46,661 nucleotides of DNA from a virus. Location of the stretch: the IMG/VR virus record IMGVR_UViG_3300030106_005763, positions 1-46,661 of that record; one strand, 5' to 3'. Numbering within the stretch: the first letter of the stretch is position 1; every line of letters begins with the position of its first letter. The translations under genes and the position numbers were made by a program. The notes under the pieces are model-generated. The model was not told where the DNA came from. It searched no databases and was given only the letters and a program-made list of their open reading frames with translations. Below are positions 32,940 to 40,523 of the stretch, piece by piece.

Positions 32940-33056
32940 ATGTCAAGTATTCTGCCGATTTTTATGACTCTGATCATAGCCCTGGGAGCTGCTGCAGCAG
33001 CTCAGGGATCCTGGCTTGAATGGATTGGCGCATTTCTGCTATTTTTGCTATTGTAA
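32940..33056 (+). CDS. Membrane microprotein between repeats (38 aa)
   Basis: ATG 32940, stop TAA 33054-33056. The product MSSILPIFMTLIIALGAAAA plus GSWLEWIGAFLLFLLL has one or two hydrophobic helices. The Ala run is encoded by a perfect 18-base palindrome (32986-33003), so repeat expansion may have shaped the protein. No Shine-Dalgarno is visible. The next repeat copy starts 2 bases after the stop. Coding status uncertain; hydrophobicity over its whole length favours a real peptide. Confidence 0.4.
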   Translation: MSSILPIFMTLIIALGAAAAAQGSWLEWIGAFLLFLLL

Positions 33057-33057
33057 A

Positions 33058-33127
33058 AAATACCTGCGATGGCAGCCACACCAGTCCTTCCTTACTATTA
33101 GTAGAAAGTTCGGCCGGCCGAACCGAG
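33058..33127 (+). repeat. GGCCGGCC repeat, copy D
   Basis: AAATACCT 33058-33065, GGCAGCC ending at +20, TAGTA 33099-33103 (21 bases on), GGCCGGCC 33112-33119, then AACCGAG, which aligns with the same string just after CCGTGG in copy C. It is the most diverged copy. GTCAAGTATT follows at a short distance, as it does in C. Confidence 0.65.
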
Positions 33128-33213
33128 TTGCCGTCAAGTATTAAAAGTTTCAAGAAGTCTGGATCGCTTGGGTTTGAAAGTTATTCACAACTAATTCATT
33201 TTGTTGTTGTAAT

Positions 33214-33223
33214 AAGTTATAAT
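33214..33223 (+). promoter_or_regulatory. TATAAT box within a recurring AAGTTATAA motif
   Basis: AAGTTATAA at 33214-33222 contains TATAAT (33218-33223), ~60 bases before the next start. There is no good -35. The same 9-mer occurs at 28617 and 32489, always upstream of a gene block, so it may be a promoter element of one gene class. Confidence 0.4.
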
Positions 33224-33285
33224 ATAGGTATTGTTATCTTATCAATTAATAATTAATTGATTTAACCATTTAGAAAGAGGTTATA

Positions 33286-33660
33286 ATGACTAAAAAATCT
33301 AAACTTAATCAAAAAGCAATATCAACTCTTATTGAGTATAGAACTGCTTTAGATATTAAAAATAGTATTGATAAGTTAGTAAACCAATTAAAAAACGAAT
33401 TTAATGAAATCGTTACTAATCATAAATTAGTAAGTGATAAAAAGAATTTTGTTTTTGAACATGGTAATGAAACTTACGCTATATCTCAAACTCAAAGAGA
33501 TATATTAAACCAATCTGAAGTTAAGAAGTTATTAACATCTAAAAAGATTGCAATACCTTATAAAACTTCAACTAGTGTTAGTATTAAAAACATTAGTGGG
33601 GTTGGTGTTAATGTTGATAATGAACTTATCAAAATGTTGAAAGTAGGTAACAATGCCTAA
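33286..33660 (+). CDS. Hypothetical protein with helical N-terminus
   Basis: 124 aa, AGAGG before ATG 33286. Residues ~10-50 form a Lys/Asn-rich coiled-coil-like helix (ALDIKNSIDKLVNQLKNE). The C-terminal half has short strands (TYAISQTQRDILNQSEV, STSVSIKNISGVGVNVD). Not recognised. Its codon use is as AT-rich as its neighbours, unlike the GC-rich repeats just upstream. Paired with the next gene by an 8-base overlap. Confidence 0.5.
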   Translation: MTKKSKLNQKAISTLIEYRTALDIKNSIDKLVNQLKNEFNEIVTNHKLVSDKKNFVFEHGNETYAISQTQRDILNQSEVKKLLTSKKIAIPYKTSTSVSIKNISGVGVNVDNELIKMLKVGNNA

Positions 33661-33910
33661 CTATGATTTAACTCAATTAACTAGTTTAATTACAACTAAC
33701 GGGAATAATCCCGTTAGTACTTCAAGAAGTGATATGCCAATCGTTAACAACATGAGTAAAGAAATTAATTGGCAATTACTTGCTGGGTTTTTAGACCAAG
33801 AGATATTTCAATTCATACTAAAGAATAAAGATAATGAAGTTATCAAACAGTTTGGAATTGAACTTGCTCAAAAACTTGCTGTTAACTTTGGTTTATCTAA
33901 AGACCAATGA
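33653..33910 (+). CDS. Small helical hypothetical protein
   Basis: 85 aa, ATG 33653 overlapping the previous stop by 8 bases as ATGCCTAA. The N-terminus is Thr/Asn-rich; the C-terminal half is helical (NWQLLAGFLDQEIFQFILKN, FGIELAQKLAVNFGLS). Not recognised. ATGA overlap with the next membrane microprotein. Confidence 0.5.
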   Translation: MPNYDLTQLTSLITTNGNNPVSTSRSDMPIVNNMSKEINWQLLAGFLDQEIFQFILKNKDNEVIKQFGIELAQKLAVNFGLSKDQ

Positions 33911-34011
33911 AGTATATTTTATATCTTATCAAGGTGGTTACTACTGCCTTGATACTTTTATTTATCCTATGGTTTTGGTTTGTTGCAACAACACCGATCC
34001 AATCAATCTAA
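33907..34011 (+). CDS. Single-pass membrane microprotein (34 aa)
   Basis: ATG 33907 overlaps the previous stop as ATGA; stop TAA is 34009-34011. MKYILYLIKVVTTALILLFI followed by LWFWFVATTP is one strongly hydrophobic helix with a short polar end. It ends its transcription unit, with a terminator 18 bases downstream. Function unknown; inhibitors, holin partners and anchors all have this shape. Confidence 0.55.
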   Translation: MKYILYLIKVVTTALILLFILWFWFVATTPIQSI

Positions 34012-34028
34012 TATAATATTAAATACCT

Positions 34029-34055
34029 AACACCCCATTAATCGTGGGGTGTTTT
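34029..34055 (+). terminator. Intrinsic terminator
   Basis: AACACCCCA (34029-34037) pairs perfectly with TGGGGTGTT (34045-34053) around a 7-base loop, and the stem runs into TT, GCG and TTTT. GC-rich stem plus T-rich tail is typical of an intrinsic terminator for the three small genes upstream. AAATACCT, the first block of the GGCCGGCC repeats, occurs just before it (34021-34028). Confidence 0.7.
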
Positions 34056-34195
34056 GCGTTTTAAAGTTAGTTAACAATCTCAATTTTACCTGACACCTGC
34101 AAAATTTTGCGAAACCCCCTCTCCCCCCTGTTGTGTGTAGACTTGACCTTACAACAAAGATTTGAACTGTCAGCCACCCTCCCCCCACTACCAAA

Positions 34196-34239
34196 AAAAG
34201 ATGTTGACTTGAAAAAATTTTTAAAAAATTGTACATACT
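34196..34239 (+). promoter_or_regulatory. Putative promoter of the packaging/morphogenesis operon
   Basis: TTGACT (34204-34209) is followed by an A/T-rich spacer and CATACT (34234-34239), whose end is 4 bases from the ATG at 34244. The spacing is long (24) if CATACT is the -10; closer TTGTAC/AATTGT alternatives exist. Like the TerS gene, the downstream gene lacks a Shine-Dalgarno, suggesting a leaderless message. Confidence 0.35.
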
Positions 34240-34243
34240 ACAA

Positions 34244-34879
34244 ATGGCATTTTTAGTTGCTAATGTACCACCAGTAAAAGTCTATGTTAAAAAACAATAC
34301 TTATATGATCATCAAAAAGGTCATGGAGAATTTGTAGAAGGTGTTTGGGTATCTGTTAAGTCAATTCAAGGTCGAGCGCTCTACTTTGAAACATATCTGC
34401 CTGAGTATGCTGCTCTATATGATAAGCTCCCTATTAGTGCTTTTGTTAGTAGTCCTACTGAGTTGGATCTTGAGTTAGAAGAATTAGAACTGTGGGATGC
34501 ATTTAGTTATCACATTACGGTCATAGAAAAAACAACCGTGCCTCCTAAAGCACGCTACCTGTCTCCATCCAAACAATGGTATGAGGGAGAGTATTTGTTT
34601 ACCATTGATAGCTGTCATGCAGATCCTAATCTACCAAATATAAATTATTCGGAAGTTCCTGCGGAACATAAATCTTTCAATATAATAGAATTGGATAACA
34701 AACATTATGCAGCACAACCAAACAATAGAACATTATTTTATGATAAATCTTTAACACCAGCAGAACCAAAACAACCTGACTTTAAAGTATCTACGATTGA
34801 GTATGCTGTGGAGTCTGTCAGTAAATGGACTGCTGGAGATGATACAAATTATTTCTATGGATTCAAGGAACAGAAATAG
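34244..34879 (+). CDS. Conserved protein upstream of terminase large subunit
   Basis: 211 aa from ATG 34244 (MAFLVANVPPVKVYVKKQYL); an in-frame TTG 34229 exists but the family begins at the MAxxVANxPPV motif as I recall. Other conserved strings are GRALYFETYLPEYAALYDKL, PAEHKSFNIIELDN and QPNNRTLFYD. It is a common partner of TerL in marine podophages with no function assigned. Its stop overlaps the TerL start as TAGTG, implying coupling and a packaging or head role. Confidence 0.65.
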   Translation: MAFLVANVPPVKVYVKKQYLYDHQKGHGEFVEGVWVSVKSIQGRALYFETYLPEYAALYDKLPISAFVSSPTELDLELEELELWDAFSYHITVIEKTTVPPKARYLSPSKQWYEGEYLFTIDSCHADPNLPNINYSEVPAEHKSFNIIELDNKHYAAQPNNRTLFYDKSLTPAEPKQPDFKVSTIEYAVESVSKWTAGDDTNYFYGFKEQK

Positions 34880-36360
34880 TGTCCTTAGATTTTGAGACCA
34901 CCAATCCTGAGGAAGCACAGGCCTTAATACAAAAATTAGAATTACGCCAAAAAGAATTAGAAACTTCTGAACGAGCAAAAAATAATTTTTTAGATTTTGT
35001 CAAAGCTGTGTGGCCAGAGTTTATTGGAGGCTACCATCATAAAAAAATTGCAGAAAAATTTGAACTACTGAAAGATAAGAAATTGAAACGTTTGATCGTG
35101 AACATGCCACCAAGGCACACGAAGTCTGAGTTTGCATCCTATCTACTTCCAGCATGGATCATGGGCCATGCTCCCAAAACCAAGATCATACAAGCTACAC
35201 ATACCGGCGAACTAGCCTTCCGCTTTGGAAGAAAAGTTAGAAACCTCATGAATCACGAAGACTACAAACGCGTCTTTACAGACGTCGAGTTATCACAGGA
35301 CAGTCAAGCAGCGGGTCGTTGGGAAACAAATCATGGTGGCGAGTACTTCGCAACCGGTGTAGGAGGAGCAATCACGGGACGTGGTGCAGACCTCCTGATC
35401 ATTGACGATCCACATTCGGAGCAAGACGCACTATCCGAAACGGCATTTGATAATGCATACGAGTGGTATACATCAGGACCAAGACAGCGTTTACAACCTG
35501 GTGGTATCATCGTAATTGTAATGACAAGATGGTCTACAAAAGATCTAACAGGAAAACTTATCAACGCACAAACTGAAATCAAAGCAGACCAGTGGGAGGT
35601 TATTGAGTTTCCCGCTATCTTTCCAAAGACGGGTAATCCTATATGGCCTGAGTTTTGGAAGAAAGATGAACTGCTATCGGTCAAGGCATCTTTGAATGAA
35701 CAGAAGTGGCAAGCACAGTGGCAACAGTCTCCTACCTCAGAAGAAGGATCTATTATCAAAAGAGAATGGTGGATGAAGTGGGAATCACAAACCCCGCCTA
35801 ACAACATACAACACATCATACAAAGTTATGACACAGCGTATTCCAAAAAAGAAACAGCGGACTATTCGGCGATTACAACGTGGGGAGTCTTTACATCAGA
35901 AGCTGACGGAAAAGTATATTTAATATTATTAGATGCAATCAAAGGCAGGTGGGATTTTCCTGAACTAAAAAGAAAGGCTCTTGCTAAGTACAAAGAGTAC
36001 GAACCAGAGACAATCATTATCGAAGCGAAAGCGAGTGGACTGCCCCTGACCCATGAACTAAGACAAGTGGGTATACCCGTTACGAACTTTACACCAAGCA
36101 AAGGAAATGATAAGCATGTAAGAGTAAACGCTGTAGCACCGGTATTTGAAGCTGGTCAGGTATGGGTTCCTGATGAGCGGTGGGCGCAAGAAGTCATTGA
36201 GGAATGTGCTGCCTTTCCTTTTGGTGATAACGACGATTATGTTGACTCTACAACACAAGCCGTGCTACGTTTTCGCCAAGGCAACTTTGTTACGCTCCCT
36301 GATGATTATTGGGAAGAGCCAACTGTACCAGACTACGCAGGTGAGGAGAGATATTACTAA
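34879..36360 (+). CDS. terL: Terminase large subunit
   Basis: 493 aa, GTG start. ATPase: Walker A MPPRHTKSE (P77-S83; Thr where Gly is usual), Walker B LLIIDDPHS (172-180), coupling motif near IVIVMTRWS. Nuclease: SYDTAYSK with D318, IIIEAKASG with E382 and DDYVDSTTQ with D453 and D456, the RNase H-like metal site. It would cut the concatemer and pump DNA through the portal. TAGTG overlap upstream and TAATG downstream put it in one morphogenesis operon with a 1387-aa protein and the portal. Confidence 0.95.
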   Translation: MSLDFETTNPEEAQALIQKLELRQKELETSERAKNNFLDFVKAVWPEFIGGYHHKKIAEKFELLKDKKLKRLIVNMPPRHTKSEFASYLLPAWIMGHAPKTKIIQATHTGELAFRFGRKVRNLMNHEDYKRVFTDVELSQDSQAAGRWETNHGGEYFATGVGGAITGRGADLLIIDDPHSEQDALSETAFDNAYEWYTSGPRQRLQPGGIIVIVMTRWSTKDLTGKLINAQTEIKADQWEVIEFPAIFPKTGNPIWPEFWKKDELLSVKASLNEQKWQAQWQQSPTSEEGSIIKREWWMKWESQTPPNNIQHIIQSYDTAYSKKETADYSAITTWGVFTSEADGKVYLILLDAIKGRWDFPELKRKALAKYKEYEPETIIIEAKASGLPLTHELRQVGIPVTNFTPSKGNDKHVRVNAVAPVFEAGQVWVPDERWAQEVIEECAAFPFGDNDDYVDSTTQAVLRFRQGNFVTLPDDYWEEPTVPDYAGEERYY

Positions 36361-39300
36361 TGGTTGATTTATCAGGTGTACCACAATATGATTCTGGTCT
36401 TTTAGACTCGCCTGTAGATAGAAGCGATGTAAACGAAAAAAAATTAAAAGATAATAAACAATCTAAAATAGATAAATTTGTAAATTCTAAATTTAATAAA
36501 ACAATGACATCCATTACCGATAAACTTGGTAATGCAATCTTTAATCCAAAAAAGAAAATAAGTTACGTTATCAAAGGCGCTGATATTTTAACTGACGGAA
36601 GAGTTAGCAAAAATGTAAACGAAGCTATTGTTCAAGTAAGAGAATTAGGAAAAAATTATGCTGGTCAACTAAGTGCATATGTACAAAGATTAAAAAAACA
36701 ACTTGCCGAGCAGGGCATAACTTTTACCAGGGGCATGGACAAATCAGGATTAAATGCTTCTCAAAAAAGTATAGCAGATGAAATAGAGGCTGCTTCTGAT
36801 ATGCAAAATGCAATCAGAAATGCCTACAAATCACCGACAACAGATTTATCAAATGCCATAAAAAAAGATGTAGCTAATTTATCAAAATCTATTGATAAGG
36901 ATATAGCTGCACAATTAAATTGGAAAACTTCGTTTGGTAATGTTTTTCCTGGAATAAAATCTACGAGACAAACTTCTAAAAAAGTTGCTTCGTTAACTGG
37001 CATTGGCGCAAATACACCTTCGGGCGCGGCTAAGGTTTATGAATTTACTTACAAAGGTTTAGCATCCAAATATGGTGGACCTAATAAATTAGACGATATC
37101 ATTAGAAATAAAAAACATCCTAAGCATGATGAAGTAATGACTACGTTTAGATCAGCAATAAAAAATTATTCCAGACAAATGGATGATTTATATAGATACA
37201 AAGATGAGTTATTAGAAAATTATGCTGATGATATTTTAGAAGTGCAGGCAAAGTATGGATCTGGAACAGGTCTATCTAACACTGGAGTTATAGATTTTGC
37301 TCACAAGTTTCCTGTCAGTCAAACTGCAAGAATGAATCCGTCTAGTGAGTTATTAGACAAAGCAGGTGATCCAGCACTTTTGTATCTGTCTCCAAGTTTT
37401 GTAAATAGAAAAGTACAAGTATTTTTTGATGACCTGGCAGAAAGAATTTTAAAAGGAGAACCTGACACTTATATCAACAGACCTGCTAGTTCAAAGGGAA
37501 TTGTAACAGATACGCGTTATGTCAATCCTTATGACAACATGACTATGAATACTCCCGTGTTTACTGATTTAAGCAAAGTAGATGAGTTTTTAAAATATTC
37601 CGGAAAAGGTCCAAAGCCAAAAGGTTATGATACCGTTAAAGCAATGATTGATAAAATAGATGCTGGTTTAAAAAATGTAAGAGCAGAAAGTATTTATGAT
37701 TTAGGTTCAAACAGAATAATGTTGGGAAGTAGTATTAATCCCAACATGACAATGTCGGCTAGCAAAAGAGAAATGAAAGATTTATTAAATTATTTATTAG
37801 ATCCTTCTGTAAACAAAGATACTCTCATACAACCTTTCAAAGATGGAGATGATACAAAGATTGATAGAGTAGCTTTGAATCAACAATTCTTTGAAGAAGG
37901 AGTTGGGGATGAGGAGTACGGATCCAGGATTCTTGGATTAATATTCAAAGGTAAATTATTAGAACCTACTAGCTCAGGTTTTGGAAAACAATACGATGCT
38001 AGAAATCTACCCATTCTTAAAGATGCCGATCCTTTGACTCAAGGGGTATGGAATACTTTAGCTCCTTATGGAGAAAAAATATTTGATGCTCTTGACTTCG
38101 CAGTCAGGGCTCCTGGTGCAGTGTGGGCTGATGCAATGAAAATGTATGGCTATGATGATAATGCAATAAATAAACTTCAAGCAGAAATAAATACAATGGT
38201 AGGATTACCAATTGCTAATATCATGAGCACTCCAATAGCGATTAGAAATAGTTTTGGACAAGTAAACACAATAGCAAACAATGCAAAGAAAATTTCTAAG
38301 TTAGAAGATAATTTAAATCCAAATGTAACAACACAAAAAGAACTTGTTCAGTTTCCAAAAGCAAAATCTGTGGATCTTGGATACAATAGTAGATTCAATC
38401 CCAATACAAAACAATTAGAATTGTATGACGGAAACAATCTTATTGGTTCGTTTGATAGTGCAGAAGCTCTAGCAGCAGAAGTACAAAATTTAAATGCAGG
38501 TAAATGGTCAACACAAAATTATAAACCAAATCAAAACCTAGACGCATTTGATGTAGGGTTTCAAAGATATTCAAAACTTATGGAAGGCATTGCTGCTAAG
38601 TATGCACCTGATACAACAAAAACTGGATCGCAGTGGCTTGGTGAATTACAAAATTCTGGATTTGCAAAAGAACTAGATAGATCTGGCTTTGGTTTATACT
38701 TGAGAGAAAATGCCGATACAAAACTAACAGCAGTAGATTTATGGAGAGCTAATTCAGAAAGAGGATCACAGATAAATGTCAAACCAACAAATTTAGCATT
38801 TCAAGGTAATTTAAATTTAGAACCAGAGTTTGGTAACTTAATGAGTTCTTACTCTAGATTTATGGATGGTTTTAACAAATTAAATGCTAACCCCGCTGCA
38901 GGACAAAGATATGTTCCAGTGGTAGATAAGTTTAGTGGCATGCCAATAAAACTTATGCAGGATGTGAAAAAGGAAGTAGATGCTTTCAATGATTTTATTG
39001 CTAAGTCTTTTAGTGCAAACGGAACTCTTACTGATGCAAAACAAAAAGCAATTGAAACTAGAGGCTACGATATAATTGCTAACTTCATACGAAAGATTGA
39101 AAAGATTCAAGGAAGAACAGGAGAGACTGCAGCTTTAGATTTTGCAAAAGGAAAAGATAACTATCCCCTAACTGTTTATACTTCATCACAGTTTTTAAAT
39201 AAAAATCAATTTGGTTCTGAAATAAGAAATCATGTTTTTAAAATGATAAATTTAAAAAGAGATTATGGAACTACAACAGAGCACGCACAAATTATGCTTC

Positions 39301-40523
39301 CTGGTAATGCAGGCAGAGCAACACAATCAACAGACGTATACACATACAATCCATTAAAAAATCAAAAAGATTACAAAGAAGTTGGATTAAGTTCACACTT
39401 TGATGTTCCTCATCAATGGGGTCATACTAGATCTTCCAATAGAACTACAATGGATGGTCTTAACGGAATATTTATAGATGAGATACAGTACGATGTTCTA
39501 AAAGGTATAGATAAATCTAGTAAAAAAGTTTTTAAACCTGACACTATGTTGTTTTCGAAAAACACAGCAGATGATCAAATGGCTACTTTAAAACAACAAG
39601 AGTCTAGAATTTTTGGAAATGAATTAAAAAAACTTTTAGTTAAGTTAGATGTTGATGATACAACAGATTACAATCTTCCTCAAAATCAAAGACAACTAAA
39701 TGAAAAGGCTAGGGCTATCTCTGATGACAATACAGATTTAAATGATTTAAGACAAAGAATTCTTAGTGATTATGGAACACCTGGTAATTATTTAGAATCA
39801 ATAAAAAACAAAGCTTACGATAAAATATCACAACAGATGTCTCGTATTGATTCTGAATACAGTGATGTAAAGAACGCTGATCTTCCTGATATACCACACA
39901 GCAACAGGGTAGATGCAATGAAAGAAATATTAAAAGCTCAAATACAAAGAGCAATAGAAGGTAACATGGATTTTGTAGCCATACCAAGTCCAGAGGCTGT
40001 TGTTATTTATGAAGGGCAAGTTGGTAGTCAAGGAACGTCAATAGCATTTAACAACATATATAGAAAACAAGCAACACAAGCTGCTAACGAACTTGCAGAA
40101 GAATATGCACAAAGAATAAAAGCTTTAGGTTTAGACGGAGAATCATTTACAGTTACAAATGGTGATGATGTACAACAATTTTTTTCTTGGAAAAAAACTG
40201 ATGATGGTGCACAAAAATTTGCTCAAGGATATATGGATTTAATGGAAAGATATGGATTTAATAATCCTGAAATTATGGCAGAAATAGCATCAGGAGATTT
40301 TAAAGGAACTACAAACGGCATGCAACCAATGACAAGCTATGGTAATGTTCCAGGAGATAGAGTTGCTATCAAACCAGAGGTATTTATTGATTTAAGAAAT
40401 TTAAAAGGATTTGACAGAAATCAACTAGCAAAAATTGGATTTCAAGAGTATAAAGAAGGTGGAAGAACAAAAATAAACCCATACTCAGCATTAGCGAGTA
40501 TTGATCTAGGAGTAGCAGTGTAA
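36360..40523 (+). CDS. Very large polyvalent-like protein between terminase and portal
   Basis: 1387 aa, TAATG overlap at both ends. The N-terminal ~300 residues are basic and helical (coiled-coil-like). Near residues 1038-1046 is GIFIDEIQYDVLKG, resembling the EIQSDW motif of phage large polyvalent proteins, preceded by SSHFDVPHQWGHTRSSN. Residue ~1200 has NMDFVAIPSPEAVVIYEG, followed by a helical C-terminus. Such proteins are often injected with the DNA and combine several enzymatic or toxin-like domains (family knowledge). No catalytic site is firmly recognised. It is the largest gene of the window and sits where a small gene or none is normal. Confidence 0.5.
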   Translation: MVDLSGVPQYDSGLLDSPVDRSDVNEKKLKDNKQSKIDKFVNSKFNKTMTSITDKLGNAIFNPKKKISYVIKGADILTDGRVSKNVNEAIVQVRELGKNYAGQLSAYVQRLKKQLAEQGITFTRGMDKSGLNASQKSIADEIEAASDMQNAIRNAYKSPTTDLSNAIKKDVANLSKSIDKDIAAQLNWKTSFGNVFPGIKSTRQTSKKVASLTGIGANTPSGAAKVYEFTYKGLASKYGGPNKLDDIIRNKKHPKHDEVMTTFRSAIKNYSRQMDDLYRYKDELLENYADDILEVQAKYGSGTGLSNTGVIDFAHKFPVSQTARMNPSSELLDKAGDPALLYLSPSFVNRKVQVFFDDLAERILKGEPDTYINRPASSKGIVTDTRYVNPYDNMTMNTPVFTDLSKVDEFLKYSGKGPKPKGYDTVKAMIDKIDAGLKNVRAESIYDLGSNRIMLGSSINPNMTMSASKREMKDLLNYLLDPSVNKDTLIQPFKDGDDTKIDRVALNQQFFEEGVGDEEYGSRILGLIFKGKLLEPTSSGFGKQYDARNLPILKDADPLTQGVWNTLAPYGEKIFDALDFAVRAPGAVWADAMKMYGYDDNAINKLQAEINTMVGLPIANIMSTPIAIRNSFGQVNTIANNAKKISKLEDNLNPNVTTQKELVQFPKAKSVDLGYNSRFNPNTKQLELYDGNNLIGSFDSAEALAAEVQNLNAGKWSTQNYKPNQNLDAFDVGFQRYSKLMEGIAAKYAPDTTKTGSQWLGELQNSGFAKELDRSGFGLYLRENADTKLTAVDLWRANSERGSQINVKPTNLAFQGNLNLEPEFGNLMSSYSRFMDGFNKLNANPAAGQRYVPVVDKFSGMPIKLMQDVKKEVDAFNDFIAKSFSANGTLTDAKQKAIETRGYDIIANFIRKIEKIQGRTGETAALDFAKGKDNYPLTVYTSSQFLNKNQFGSEIRNHVFKMINLKRDYGTTTEHAQIMLPGNAGRATQSTDVYTYNPLKNQKDYKEVGLSSHFDVPHQWGHTRSSNRTTMDGLNGIFIDEIQYDVLKGIDKSSKKVFKPDTMLFSKNTADDQMATLKQQESRIFGNELKKLLVKLDVDDTTDYNLPQNQRQLNEKARAISDDNTDLNDLRQRILSDYGTPGNYLESIKNKAYDKISQQMSRIDSEYSDVKNADLPDIPHSNRVDAMKEILKAQIQRAIEGNMDFVAIPSPEAVVIYEGQVGSQGTSIAFNNIYRKQATQAANELAEEYAQRIKALGLDGESFTVTNGDDVQQFFSWKKTDDGAQKFAQGYMDLMERYGFNNPEIMAEIASGDFKGTTNGMQPMTSYGNVPGDRVAIKPEVFIDLRNLKGFDRNQLAKIGFQEYKEGGRTKINPYSALASIDLGVAV

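Larger units (their letters stand above)
34012..34243. promoter_or_regulatory. Control region upstream of the terminase large subunit operon
   Basis: 232 bases without a gene. It holds the terminator at 34029-34055, the perfect 12-base palindrome GCAAAATTTTGC (34099-34110, a possible operator), two pyrimidine tracts of mostly C (around 34115-34130 and 34176-34190) and a TTGACTTG box at 34204-34211. The 16 bases at 34196-34211 are identical to 28775-28790. Confidence 0.4.

Noticed and set aside
32149-33127. CRISPR array from the GGCCGGCC repeats
   Set aside because: Irregular spacing of 157 to 537 bases, variable interiors, genes between copies and no cas genes.
33020-33256. 78-codon plus-strand frame across repeat copy D
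   Set aside because: It runs through the repeat and promoter-like DNA, has no ribosome-binding site and no protein-like pattern.
35331-35819. 162-codon antisense frame in the terminase large subunit gene
   Set aside because: It mirrors conserved TerL motifs on the other strand and has no start signals.
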